Part shown: in pieces, positions 11,693 to 22,938 of the stretch
Position numbering within the stretch: position 1 is the first letter of the stretch
How the letters are laid out: the number at the start of each line of letters is the position of its first letter
Assembly (NCBI GenBank): GCA_964553745.1
Contig: CAZKLD010000009.1
Coordinates: 4,670 to 68,669 of the forward strand
Origin: STC-113 sp964553745
GTDB lineage: Bacteria; Patescibacteriota; Gracilibacteria; BD1-5; UBA2023
Direction: 5' to 3'
Length of the DNA: 64,000 bases
Notes under the pieces: generated by a model
The model's input: only the letters and a program-made list of their open reading frames with translations
Databases searched by the model: none
Told to the model about the DNA's origin: nothing
Program-made: the position numbers and the translations under genes

Positions 11693-12802
11693 CTAGTATA
11701 TATTATTTTTTAAATCAGGCTCTCAGAAATTCTTAATGATAAAATCTATGCTCACCCAAACAACTCTTTTTATCAGAGGAAGGTTTTTGTAATGGATCAA
11801 CGAATACTCCAGATACTTTTTTGCTCATCTGTTCATCTTAAACTGGCCGACACCTGAACTCTGGTTCAGCACTTCTGCCTCATTTAATGAGCCCAACAGC
11901 AATAGGTAGCTCATCTGCCTATATAAATCTGGCTCCGTATATCAGAATATGGGGGTTGTTATAGTGTCTCCTATTTTATAATATCAGAATGCAGCTTTGA
12001 TCTTGCCGTCCTTTTTCAATACATTCATCTTAAATAAAGGGATTCTAGCGATGTTCACGAAAAAATCCAGGCTGAATTGAGGATTCTCAAGTGAATATTT
12101 CTTTAAATAGAGATTATCATAGCAATCCTTTATCTCTTGCAATTCAATATCTGTGAATTCTTCTTTTACCTCATATTCAAATCATCCGTTCTCAAAGAGT
12201 TTTTTATCATTTTTCACATCAGTCCTTTTTTCATATTCGCTTAAATCTTTTTTTTCAGAAACGAATATCTGCCTTGAGACAATCCTTTTGAATCAGTCAT
12301 TTTCCAGAATATCAATTAATTTTTTATTGAATTCACTCAGGCTTCTGAAACAAATAGCATGACTAGGATATGTCTTTATAAGATATTCTTTAATTTCGGC
12401 GCAATCATCAGCGCTCAGCTCGGGATAAAGATTTGTTGATAGGAGAAGGTTATTGACATAGACTATCTGATTCAGATCTGTCGCCTCGATAACCTTAAGA
12501 ATAGCTTTTGATATTCATAATACGATATTCCTGAAATATGCATTTTTAATATATTTTGTTTCAAATTGAAGATATTTGAATGTTCAAGTCAGGGAAGTCA
12601 CATAACAATTGCCTTCATTGCGATTTCAGAACGATAATGGAATCAGCGTTCAATTCACATCAATGATTTTTATATCTGCATCTATATTTCTGATATATCT
12701 TGAGGTTCAATTGTTGATAATCGGCAGGAAATAACTCTTGATAAAATCGGAATAACCATTTTTCGGATCGTACCACTCTAAATTATCTACAGACTTTATC
12801 AT
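11693..12802 (-). CDS. acyl-CoA N-acyltransferase-like (GNAT/FemAB-like) protein
   Basis: A 369-aa protein. The C-terminal half has a GNAT-like arrangement: a KMNVLKKDGKIKAAFGYY strand pair, then NQSSGVGQFKMNRGAKKYLE, which resembles the serine/glycine-rich acyl-donor loop of FemAB-type N-acyltransferases. The N-terminal half is less typical. TGA is used for many glycines. It sits between the thiolase-like gene (12 bases upstream) and the ATP-grasp gene (1 base downstream). A role in transferring an acyl or amino-acyl group during assembly of the operon's product is inference. The family call is moderate; the conserved position within the operon is the stronger evidence of function. Confidence 0.55.
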
Positions 12803-12814
12803 TATGCTATCTGA

Positions 12815-13819
12815 TTATATCTGGATAAATAATATTCCGTATGCCAATCAAGCGGCATAGCAAACGAATATGACCTTGTCGCCATCTTCTATTTCTCATC
12901 TCTCTTTTGCCTGTGAAAATGCCAAAGGGATTCAGCATGATGCAGTATTTCCATATTCATCCAAAATAAAAGAAACCTTGTCTTTCGGAACTCATGTGAT
13001 TTCCATGAATCTCTTATAGATGCTTGAGCTTACCTGATGTATGAACACTTTTTTTACATCGTCCATTTTCCATCATGTCGCTTCAAAGCCTTTTTGGAAA
13101 GGGATTCATCATGCATTTTCAAAATATGATTTCAGTTTTGTCGCATCTGATGAAAAATATGTCTTATCAGCATCGCGAGGATACATTGCTCATCATCCCA
13201 TTATGGTAATAGAATCCCAAAGGTTTCCCTGAGTCTCAAAATGCTGGAACCTTATTCATTTGGTTTCATCATTTGTTGCCGATAATAGCAGTGCGGCTCA
13301 TGCGTCTCATAGCGTGTATCAGGAAAATGATTTCAAGAAGTCTTCTTTTGAATTCAGCTTCCATCTTATTGATTTTGAAGGAGTTTCTCATGAGCATACT
13401 AATATATTCTCGTACTTTCAAGATCTGATCAATCAGTCTGCCATATCCAATGCAGATAATACGCTATTGCAGGCATTCTTGATATCCAAAGTAGGGCACG
13501 TGAGTCAGGTGTTTGCTTGGATAATATTAGCCGTAGCAGGCTCAATAAGATCTTGTGATGCTGATGCGAATATCAATAAATCTATCCTCCTGCTGTTCCT
13601 TGAAATTATATTAAGGCATGCTTTTGACGCAAGTGTCGAAGGGTATTCATTATCGGCAGTGTATCTTCTATTAATTACTCATGATGTTTTTTCTACGATG
13701 CCTTTTGGGAAACTTGTATAGCTTCATCCTGAATTCCTTATCCTTTCCTCAACTTCTTTTGATGAAACCAGATTCTCAGGTAAGGCGTTTGAAGCATCGA
13801 CTATTTGTGTTTGTAGCAT
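12815..13819 (-). CDS. beta-ketoacyl synthase III / OleA-like thiolase
   Basis: A 334-aa thiolase-fold condensing enzyme. Active-site Cys117 lies in DIKNACNSVLSALD, the catalytic His in FIHQVSS and the Asn in EYGNTASCGIPLAF, in the order Cys-His-Asn of FabH/OleA enzymes. A GDAGAALLLS strand and the SGETPS strand are typical. OleA joins two fatty acyl-CoAs head to head, while FabH starts fatty-acid synthesis. With an OleC-like ligase and an OleD-like reductase in the same operon the OleA-like reading is favoured. It is the first gene of the operon; the leader 13820-13970 is A/T-rich with no strong promoter match. Confidence 0.82.
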
Positions 13820-13972
13820 AAATCTGGGGTGAATTTTTAAAATATATTTTGAATAAAATTATTATAAAATATTTTATCAAATGTCAATACTTTTGAGATT
13901 TAAGCCAAATAGGCAAAAATCAGTTTGTCGGATATATTCAAGTCCTTCTGATACCATAAGAATTATTCAAAC

Positions 13973-14003
13973 AAAAAAGATTGACCCAGGGTCAATCTTT
14001 TTT
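13973..14003. terminator. intrinsic terminator
   Basis: Stem AAAAAAGATTGACC / GGTCAATCTTTTTTT with a 3-base loop. It ends 9 bases past the stop of the minus-strand gene at 14012-14317 and separates it from the Ole-like operon. A- and T-runs flank both sides. Confidence 0.85.
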
Positions 14004-14011
14004 TAAACATA

Positions 14012-14317
14012 TTAATTTGCAGAAGCTCTAATAAGTATTTCTCTAGTGTATTGCCTTGTCGTCTCAATTCTCGTGAAAACCATTTCCATATCTAGTACAT
14101 AATTTTCAAGCAATGATATCGTGAGGCAATCATCGGTGAGTTTTGAATCGATGTTGCCGACAATCTCATTTTCGAGGAAACGGAAATATCTAAGCAGCAA
14201 AGCCTTATATTCATCTTTCCTGAAAATATGATAATTCCTCAATTGCATCCTCTCAAGCTCCTCCTTATAATCAGCTTGAGAAAAAATGGTCCTAATATCT
14301 TCTTTCTGCGTTTCCAT
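14012..14317 (-). CDS. hypothetical helical protein (101 aa)
   Basis: ATG to TAA, 101 aa, hydrophilic and rich in Glu, Arg and Leu; predicted to be mostly alpha-helical (for example YKALLLRYFRFLENEIVG). No membrane segment, no signal peptide, no known motif. It is followed by a strong terminator and is probably monocistronic. The single glycine visible uses GGN, so the code cannot be tested here. Function unknown. Confidence 0.6.
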   Translation of the reverse strand: METQKEDIRTIFSQADYKEELERMQLRNYHIFRKDEYKALLLRYFRFLENEIVGNIDSKLTDDCLTISLLENYVLDMEMVFTRIETTRQYTREILIRASAN

Positions 14318-14503
14318 AGCTTATCGAGTTAAATGATATATTCCTTCAAAGTCTTCCCAAGAATCCGAAACCCTTATCGGATGATCCCACTAATCGAATT
14401 AATCGGCATTTTCTGAAGCAGGGCAGATAATGATTGCCATTGATTATTATAAAATATGTTGTCTAATATACTTTATTTATAGAAATGTCAACTTCTTTTA
14501 AAG

Positions 14504-14539
14504 AAAAAAATATCGTCCCCGGAAGGACGATATTTTTTT
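14504..14539. terminator. intrinsic terminator
   Basis: Stem AAAAAAATATCGTCC / GGACGATATTTTTTT around a short CCGGAA loop, 14 bases downstream of the minus-strand 48-aa gene at 14554-14700; symmetric enough to act on both strands. Confidence 0.85.
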
Positions 14540-14553
14540 AAATCAACATGCAA

Positions 14554-14700
14554 TTATGCTGCTGCTTTTTCTTCAGTTGCTTCTGGAGCTGCTTCAGCAG
14601 TTGCTTCTGGAGCTACAGTTTCTGCAGTTTCAGTAGTTTCCACTTTTTTTGCCGCATCATCTAGTACTTCTGCCTCAATAGCAGTTGTCTCATCTGTCAT
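14554..14700 (-). CDS. 48-aa Ala/Glu/Thr-rich low-complexity protein
   Basis: ATG to TAA, 48 codons: MTDETTAIEAEVLDDAAKKV, followed by a tail of repeated EAT, APEAT and EAAPEAT units ending in KAAA. There is a short internal tandem repeat at DNA level (GCTTCTGGAGCT-type units). It is acidic, has no glycine and is probably disordered. Position between a good A/T-rich leader and a strong terminator argues that it is expressed. Function unknown. Confidence 0.55.
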   Translation of the reverse strand: MTDETTAIEAEVLDDAAKKVETTETAETVAPEATAEAAPEATEEKAAA

Positions 14701-15006
14701 GGTATTTTTATGGTTAATCAAGTAAACATCCCCGCATCATCAAATGAATCGAATTAAATCAGTATAAGGATTAAATCATGATTAGCAATTAATAAACCCA
14801 TTTCATCCGATTATCATATTTTACAGAATCAAAATCATATGCGCATATTATTTTTGTTTTAATCCATTTCCGACTATCCTATCAAGATATGGTTTCAATA
14901 CATTTGACAAATACACAAAAATAGTTATATTCCAGAAATGCAACAATTATATCAATAAAAATAAATATCAATAAGATCTATGTAAGCGCATTTTAATTTC
15001 ACACAT
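14701..15006. other. intergenic region with no gene found
   Basis: A/T-rich divergent intergenic stretch between the minus-strand 48-aa gene and the plus-strand hybrid kinase. It must hold both promoters, but I can see no box that stands out from the A/T background. No open frame, RNA gene or repeat was recognised. Confidence 0.4.
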
Positions 15007-17916
15007 ATGAATCGACCAGCGTATCTTGATAAACAAGAAACAGGACTGATGCAAGGCTCTATAAGCCAAACACTGACTTCTCCAGAATACCTTGAGAAGA
15101 TTTTTGAGTACCTTTGAGAGCCTGTATTTGTTAAAGATGAGAATCTGAGATTGGTTTTCGTGAATAAGGCCTTCTGCGAATTCGTATGAAAGGATAAGGA
15201 TCAGATCATAAACTTCCAATCCTCATCGTTTGCTTCGCAGAAAGAATATGAAGATTATTATGCTGATGATATGAAAGTCCTTGAAGAAAATGGCATGATT
15301 TCATTCGATCAGACATATGAGCATTCATCGAAATGATTAAGGCATGTGAAAGTGGCAAAAAATATCTTCAGCGATGCTAAATGAAAACGATTCATAGTGT
15401 GAATCGTCCAAGATTTGACTGAACAAAAGGAGGCAGAGTGAGCCCTCTTGGATGTCGTGCAGAAAACAAAGGCAATTTTAAATTGAGTACACGAGGGTAT
15501 TGTGGTTTATGGCCCTGATTTATGTTACAGGCAATGGAATCCTTTTATGGAGAAACTCACCTGACTCAAAGAGGCAGATGTTTTAGGTAAGCATCCCGCT
15601 GAGATTTTCCCATTTCTAGTTGAGACTTGAACGTTGGAAAGACTTGAAGCTGTGCTGAAAGGATGACCGGCTTTCTGCTCGGAATTAAGAATGGCAAGTA
15701 CAGATAAGACCAGTATAGCATATGATAAGAATCAAGCTTTTCATGATGATGATTGAAATATAATCTGAGTCATAGGGGTGGTTCATGATGTCACGGAACA
15801 TAAGGCAACAGAAGAAATATTGATCAAAAACATGCAAATGTATGAAAAACTGGTATCTAAGATTCCGGTTTGAGTTTATATTCTCCATAGCACTCCCGGA
15901 GGGGAATTCGAGTTGAAATTTGCAAGTCCGAGGATGGCTGAAATACTAGGGGTCAACATAGACTACTTGACCTCCGATGCCAGAAATATCTATGAAATCA
16001 TACATCCTCAAGATATTGAAAATTTCATTATAAAAAATCGTGAATGAATAAAGAGGTGAATTCCATTTGACTGGAAGGGGAAAATTCAAGTTAACTGAGG
16101 GGTCAGATGGGTGAGCATTTCTTCGACTCCTGAATTTATGAATAATTGAGAGGTTCTTTGGCATTGATTGGTTGTAGATATCACAGAAAATGTAAAATCG
16201 GAAAAAGAGCTGAAAAGGCTGAATAGGACGCTTAAGCTTACCAGCGATTGCAATAAGATGCTTCTGAATGTAGAATTAGAGCAAAAACTTTTGGATGAGG
16301 TATGTAAGATATTCATAGGATCAGGATGATATCAAATGAGCTGGGTCTGATACAAGGATAAAAATTCGATGGAAATAACTCCGGTGGCGCAATTCTGATT
16401 CGAAGAATGATATCTGGAATCTATAATGGCAAAATGGGATGCGAACGATTTAAAATGAATGGGGCCGATTTGAGCCTGCATAAATGAAAGAAGGCCTATA
16501 TTCATGGATAACATACAGACAGATCCTGTATTCTTGCAATGACGGGAAGCGGCAATCCGATTCCGATACAATTCTTCTATTGCACTTCCTTTATTCGACG
16601 AAGAAGAAACAATCTGAGTCCTGATGGTATATTCCGAGGAGACTGAAGTTTTCAACAATGAAGAGATCGGGCTTCTTGAGGAACTATCAATGAATATCTC
16701 AAAATGAATCCAATTCATCAGAGCGAAAGAAGAAAAGCTAAAAGCAGAAGCATTATTGCAGAAGGCTGAAGAGCAGTTGCGGATACGTCAAAAAATGGAT
16801 TCCTTGGGTACCTTGGCTTCATGAATAAGCCATGATTTCAATAATCTCCTTACATGAATAATGGGGTTTTTGGAATTATTGAATTCTGATACCAGCCTAA
16901 ACGATAGGCATAGGGTATTTATCGATAATGCCCTGAAGTGAAGCTGGCGGGCAGCTGACCTCATAAAGCAGTTCCAGAACCTTTCACGAAATTCAATATC
17001 AGAAAAAACTTGCATAGATATTCATGCGGTTGCAAAAGAAGTATTCTGATTTCTTGAAAAAACGACAGACAAGATCGTAGAAAAGAAGTTGGACTTCAAT
17101 AAATGAGAATATTTCATCAATTGAAGCGCATCTGAAATCCACCAAGTCCTTTTGAATCTTTGGACAAATTCATTCATGGCACTTGAAGAGAGGTGATTAA
17201 GAGATTGAGACTTTATCAGGATGAGAGCGGAAGATTATATATGTACGGAAGAAGACTGCAATTGACTCTCAAAATGAGAATATGTGCATATAATGTTTGA
17301 AGATAACGGAAAATGAATGTCGGAGGAAGTTGCCAGCAAAGCATTCGACCCATTGTTCACAACAAGGGGCAAAAGCTCTCAGCGTGGCCAATGACTTGGG
17401 CTTTCGATGGTTTATAACATAATAAGGATGCATAAATGACATATCCATATAGAAAGCAGTGAAGGCGTCTGAACGACAATGCATATCTACCTTCCAAAAA
17501 CAAGGAAAAGAGAAATAAATAGCCCAAAGGAACATGTAAAGGAAAAAATCTGAAATGAAACTATACTTGTTATTGAGGATGAAAAGATGATTCAGGATTT
17601 CGTAAAAGCCATACTGGAACAGAATTGATACAACGTGATTACTGCTGACGACTGAAAAGAGTGATTGGAAACCTACATCCAATGCAGAGACTCTATCGAT
17701 GCCGTTGTGCTTGATCTTACGATGCCAAAGATGTCAGGTCAGACTGTCCTGGAAAAGATGCTAGATATAAAACAAGATGTCAAAGTTATAATCTCATCCT
17801 GACAGAATAATGAAGAATCAAGAGAATGAATATTATCAAAGGCAAAATGATTTGTCAATAAGCCATACAGTCTTTCTTTGCTTACTGATACCGTAAGGAA
17901 TGTTCTGGATTCTTAA
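15007..17916 (+). CDS. cytosolic hybrid sensor histidine kinase (PAS-PAS-PAS-GAF-HisKA-HATPase-REC)
   Basis: A 969-aa protein. Three PAS-type sensor segments lie at about residues 33-140, 150-275 and 280-400, followed by a GAF-like domain (about 405-575). A HisKA dimerisation helix follows, with the phospho-accepting His near 606 in SGISHDFNNLL. The ATP-binding domain carries EIHQVLLNLWTNS, EDNGKGMSEE and the GQGLGLSM loop (two of its glycines TGA). A receiver domain covers about 853-969 with Asp near 903 in DAVVLDLTMPKMSG. No membrane segment is visible, so it senses a cytoplasmic signal. The partner regulator is not next to it. Dozens of TGA codons all fall on glycines. A strong terminator follows. 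Confidence 0.93.
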
Positions 17917-17924
17917 TGTATGTT

Positions 17925-17953
17925 AAAAACCCCTGGGATCCCAGGGGTTTTTT
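17925..17953. terminator. bidirectional intrinsic terminator
   Basis: Perfect AAAAACCCCTGGGATCCCAG palindrome continuing to GGGGTTTTTT; placed between the converging kinase gene and chitosanase gene. Confidence 0.9.
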
Positions 17954-17965
17954 AATCAGTTGATT

Positions 17966-18952
17966 CTAATATACGTTTCCATTAATATAGAATTTCTCTC
18001 AGTAGACTAAAAACTTAAATCAGGGTGCCAGATCTATGTTTCATTCATTGAGGATTCTCTTGTATGCATCAACCCGATCAAGAGCTTCAGGATATTCTGT
18101 TTTCAGGAATTCATATCTTTTATCGATAAGATCGTAGAGCCATTTGATTTCATCCTTGCCATCTTTCGGAGATCCGGACATTGCCTTATCAGTCTTCATG
18201 ATTATGTCCTTTGCTCAGTATTCTCAATGATTTACAACCATATCGTAGATGAATGCGAGCGACAGAGGGCGCATAACCCCTTCATCTCTAGCGATTTTCA
18301 CTGCAGGCTCCCAGTACATGCTGTTCATGAGTTCAAGTTGTGCCTTTTTGAATAATGGGTCGCCGTTATCATTAACATCGGTAATGAAGTTTTCGAGTCC
18401 TCTCACATCCGAATTCTTGCCCCCGTCATCATGTGCTGCTTCATCTATAGCGTTCAAGACTGGGATGTATTTCTTCAGATTATTGTTAGGATTCATCTCG
18501 GCATATCGATGTAACAATATGTTTCAGTCAAAAGTTCAGGTCGTGAATCAGATGATTCAAAAAGTGATTCATCTTCAATCTCAGATGTTCTCCGCATAAT
18601 CATATTTGAAATTTGTCTGCGAATTTTCACAAACGGTAGTCATTTGCAATGCAATCGACTTCTGGAGCTCAGTGGGCTCTATCTGAATAGCCAGTGCAAC
18701 GGCTGGTTTAAGGTTCGAATAAAGCTTATCTGTTACAACTGTTATTACTGCCTGAACCCGCTCATTCTCGGCGTGAAGCTTTTTATATCCGACTAAGGCA
18801 TCTATGTATTTCTGTGTTTTCCCGATTCAATTCCTCTCTACTATGCCAATTATGAGATTTGCTACATCGGCATCTTTTTGAGTCATCTGATATGCGAATG
18901 CATTCAATGAAATTGTGCAGGCTATGAGACCGGCCAGGATGACTTTTTTCAT
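17966..18952 (-). CDS. csn: secreted chitosanase, glycoside hydrolase family 46
   Basis: Hydrolyses chitosan (partly deacetylated chitin). The protein has 328 aa. An N-terminal signal peptide (MKKVILAGLIACTISLNAFA) is followed by a helical spacer of about 80 residues and the GH46 catalytic domain. That domain begins with KYDYAENIGDGRGITFGIIG and FTTGTFDG; the Glu in YAEN and the Asp in TFDG correspond to the family's acid and base. The second half has the typical MYWEPAVKIA and LAFIYDMVVNHGEYG segments. TGA encodes glycines of the GDGRG motif. It converges on the hybrid kinase with a shared terminator. An extracellular polysaccharide hydrolase suits a symbiont or predator that attacks host surface polymers. 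Confidence 0.88.
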
Positions 18953-19005
18953 AATCCTAAATTTATAATTCCCTATATTTTATTCCAAATTATACGGATG
19001 TCAAT

Positions 19006-21105
19006 TTACATACCCTTCATGCTTAGCTGTATTTTGCCTGTTGTTTTATCGATTCAGGTTATCTTTACTTTCACCTTATCGCCGACACTCACTATCTCCT
19101 GAGGATTGCTTACGAATCTGTCAGCCATCTGAGAAACATGTACCAGTCAATCATTTTTCAATCAGATATCAACAAAAGCGCCGAATGCAACAACATTCCT
19201 GACGACTCAATCAAATATGTCGCCATCTTTTATATCTTCCATCGCAACTTTTTTCCTAGCTTTCGTATGACTCGAATTAATTCTTTTCTCACTTCAGGAG
19301 ATTTCATTAGATTTATGAATAAAGGCAACAGTATCGGAATTAACATCTTCATAAATCTCTTTCATAAATTTTTCATATGATCTGAAATTAGTATTATTCA
19401 CCCCATTTTCAAGTACGAATTTTGCAAGCTCGTATTGATCGGGGTGTATGTCTGTATTATCGAATTTTTCTTTGCTATCCGGAACTCTCAGGAATCAGAT
19501 AGCAAGCTTGTATGCTTTTTCTGAAAGAACTTTTTTGAGTGCTTCCCTTGATTTGTACGGCCTGTGGTTATAGATTTTCTTCGCTTCCCGTTTGTCGATT
19601 CAGGAAATATGGCCCAGAACATGGATTGACGCATTGTTTACATTTATCCCGACCTCGTTCACTACATCTTCCACGACATATCAGAGCTTCTCCGAGAGTT
19701 TCTTCTCTGAAATATCATGCTGATACATTCATACTCATATGCTTCAAACAGGGACTTTCACTAATTCCGACAATGGGTCTATATATCTTCTTCAGATAGA
19801 TACCGTTCAGCGGTCGAGAGAATCCAAATCAGGGAATTCTTCTTGTGCGACTGCACTTGCGCTGTAGACTGATGCTCCGGATTCATTGACTACGATTACA
19901 TCTCAGGCAAATACGCCTGAAACCAATTCGCAAGTCTCATCGCATCATGTTCAGTTTCCGACTACTACTGCATCTATTTTGTTTTTCTTGAATATGGCCG
20001 TTAACTTCATCAAGAAATTCTCCTTCTCATGCAGATAAATCTTATCGAAAGAGATAGGATTCCCAAGCTCATCAATGATGCATATTTTACATCCTGCCCT
20101 GTACCCGGGATCTATGGCCAGAATCGTCTTTCCATATTCGGGTTTTGTCATCAGGAGAGCTTGCAGATTTGATTGGAATGTCTTTATCGAATCATCTTCT
20201 CAGATTTCAGAAAGATCTCATCTAAGCTCATTCTCTACCGATCAGAACAGGGCTTCGTATCAGATTTTGAATCATTGCTCCAGTGGAGCTATGAATCATT
20301 GACGTATCCCTAAGATATTTGCATATTTGTTTTTGACCTCTTCTGAAATCTCCTCGCTTTTCTCGATCTTTACATTCAGGATTCAGAGATTCTCTCACCT
20401 GTTGAGAGCCAGTATCTGGTAGGGCTTGATTCTGGAAATCTTCAAGCTGAAATCAAAATAAAGCGTGAATTTCGGAACCTGATCCTTATCTTTCTGATTC
20501 AGCTTTTCAAGCATTTTTTCGCTCTTCTTGCTGGCAGAGATATTTCAGGAATTTTCAAGCATTCAGATAAGGGAGTGCCTGAGGGTCGCATTTGCAGACA
20601 CCTCTGCGCCTATTATCTCTATGGCTCATTCCACTATCTCTTCTTCCGGATATTTTCATATTAGCTCTTCGGGAATGGATAGAAGATTTTTCTTTATTGA
20701 ATCGGCCACGACTTGAAATCATTTTTCGATTGCGACCATGGCCTTCGTTTTTTTCTTGGATTTATAAGGCTTATAGATATCCTCGACTTCTTTAAGGGTT
20801 TTGGCTTCAATTATGTTTTTCATGAGTTCAGGAGTCATCTTGCCCAGCTCTTCGATTCAGTTTATGGCAGTCTGTTTTGCTTTGTGCAGATTCTCCTCTT
20901 TTGCATTAAGCTCGATTATCGACCTTATATCGTTCTCATCCAGATTGCCTGTCCTTTCTTTCCTATATCTGGCGATAAAAGGCACAGTCGCACCCTCAAG
21001 TGTGAAATCCAGCACTGTTTCAACCTGGAATTTCTTGAGATTAAGTGTCTTTGAGATTATTTCGATATAATTCGGAATCGGCAAGATTGTAGTGATTTCT
21101 GACAT
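19006..21105 (-). CDS. tex: Tex-family S1 RNA-binding transcription accessory protein
   Basis: A 699-aa protein matching Tex along its length. The N-terminal helical domain contains the LEGATVPFIARYRKERTGNL stretch. The YqgF-like RNase H fold domain begins at TILAIDPGYRAGCKICIIDE. The helix-hairpin-helix region follows, and a C-terminal S1 domain ends in KTTGKIQLSMKGM. Tex binds nucleic acids and associates with RNA polymerase. Many glycines are TGA. The gene stands alone with its own A/T-rich leader; the chitosanase gene follows after 53 bases. Confidence 0.93.
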
Positions 21106-21279
21106 TTTGGATCTTTTTTAATAGAATTAAATATGCGTACATTATATCATTATATTAAAAAAAAATTATTTAACAGTTTCGGTTTAGTTTTTGATAGCTT
21201 ATTCACAATTTTTGCATTAGATTTGCAATTTGGGATTTTTGTATAGAATACACGCTTTCTAATATTTAATTAACAGGGT

Positions 21280-21741
21280 ATGGCCACAAACAAAGCAAGT
21301 GAAAATGTTAGTGACAATTGATTGGAAGAGATTTTCAGAGAATTTTCCACGATGGGGAAGAGATTCTGAGATATAATCTGGTCAAATATCGGGCATTTTT
21401 TCCCAGAGGATTTTGATACCGGGTTGCTCAGGCTGAACTCAATATTATCTGACATACAATCGGATATCGATGCCTGAAGAATTGGCGAATCGGTCTGTAG
21501 AATCGATCTTACGGTTTATTGATGAGGACTCGATAAGCTGCACAAGCAAATAAAGGCGATGCATTGAATGGATTTAGATTGATTCCGCATCGAGATTCAG
21601 GCTCATAATTTTGAATATGCTGAGACATATAAGCAGCTCTATATAAAATTCAAGAAGGATGAAAAAGATAAGCTAGGCGCAACCGCCAGATGATTCTCAT
21701 CTTCAGTTTCAAGCCTTATCTCATCAAAAATGGGGCAATAA
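21280..21741 (+). CDS. hypothetical cytosolic protein (153 aa)
   Basis: ATG to TAA with TGA as Gly at eight or so positions. Predicted helical and soluble, with an EEIFREFSTMGKRFGDIIW segment and a Ser/Gly-rich tail (ARGFSSSVSSLISSKMGQ). No signal peptide, cysteine motif or recognised catalytic motif. Divergent from tex (174-base gap) and convergent with the small membrane-protein gene that follows. Function unknown. Confidence 0.7.
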
Positions 21742-21797
21742 ATAATTGCGGAACAAATGGTTGTCTTGATGGCCAGCTTTGAATATAGGGGGCTTTA

Positions 21798-21941
21798 TTA
21801 CACATTCCTATTGATAATCCTTATCAGGATGAGGATTATCGCTATCACAAGAAGCGCATGTATGAATCAGCCCAATGTATATGACGATACGTATCCTAAA
21901 ATCCATAAGATAATGAGTATCGCGGCAATTGTCTCTAACAT
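21798..21941 (-). CDS. lmo0937-family (DUF5670) small membrane protein
   Basis: A 47-aa protein that matches the lmo0937/DUF5670 pattern closely: MLETIAAILIILWILGYVSS, then YTLGGFIHALLVIAIILILI and a short basic tail. Two membrane segments flank the conserved SYTLGGFIH turn; one of the two glycines in LGG is TGA, supporting both the frame and the code. Role unknown; members are widespread in bacteria and often stress-related. The plus-strand frame over the same bases is a shadow. Confidence 0.82.
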
Positions 21942-22014
21942 AGATCTTAAATAAGTATTAAGACCTTATATTATAATCAATAAGCAAGAAAAGTAAAAAA
22001 ACGACAAGGTATAT

Positions 22015-22938
22015 TTATTTTCTCCAAGACACCAAGGTGGTCCTTTCCGGTATCCTTTCTGGATTGGCATAATCAAAATCATAGCTGTAATCAGAAGGGA
22101 AATTTAGCCCGTACTTCTCAATCGATGACCTTATATATGATTTTATCTCGGGAATATATTCTCTTATCTCAGGATGATATTTCAATATGAAATCAAAATT
22201 CTGATTGCAGATTGCCCTATCGAAAATCAGGCTGTTGAAATCTTTTTTTTCAGGAAGATATTTTATGAAAGAAGCTTTTATCATTGAATCCGAATAGCTT
22301 TTGATATCTGATAAATCCCTATAATGGATATTCGCATTATCGTCAATAAGTATATTCTGGGTATGATATTCCAGATAAATATCCTGAGATGCATAATACG
22401 CCCAAGTGCTGATGATGTTTTTCATGACCCTCAATATGAATTCGATTTCAAAATCTTGGCTTTTAATTATATAGAACAGGGGATAGAGTCTTGTATCCGG
22501 AATTGTTCTTTTGATGAAATTGTATCTCTCATCTTCGAATAATTTTCATTCCTCTCTCAGGAAATCAAAACCAACGCATTTATTATCTTCTAGCAATCCT
22601 GCTGCGTAATGCGCCCTGAGAACTTGCTTTGCGGGCAGATCACGCAGTCATCTTGTGATATTCCTTAACAAAGGAACTTTCAGGAATATATTTTCATCTT
22701 CTAAGAAAACGGTTCTGAAAGATGATGTAGGATGGACTTCTTTTGTATAGATGATGTCTTTTTTTGAGAGTTTCAAATCTTCGAATGTATCAGGATGGAC
22801 GGGAACTTCTATATTCTGGTGCAAGATAAATGGCATCTGAAATGGGGAATACCTATATTCCAGCGACATCTCATTGATATGGCAAAATGGAGAATAATTT
22901 TCGATATTTATGTATTCTAGGCCGATATTATATCTCAT
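22015..22938 (-). CDS. IucA/IucC-like (NIS siderophore synthetase) domain protein, short form
   Basis: A 307-aa protein. The segment VPVHPDTFEDLKLSKKD followed by VHPTSSFRTVFLED, then FLKVPLLRNITRG, parallels the conserved core of IucA/IucC synthetases (HPW..., TxSxRT, KxxxxxxxT). A later YLEYHTQNILID with a downstream RDL matches the conserved EAHxQN region. Those enzymes condense a carboxylate (usually citrate) with an amine using ATP, but are about 580-620 aa; this one lacks roughly the N-terminal half. It overlaps the nucleotidyltransferase-like gene by 11 bases and is third in a radical SAM operon. Whether it makes a siderophore-like amide or modifies a peptide cannot be told. Confidence 0.65.
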
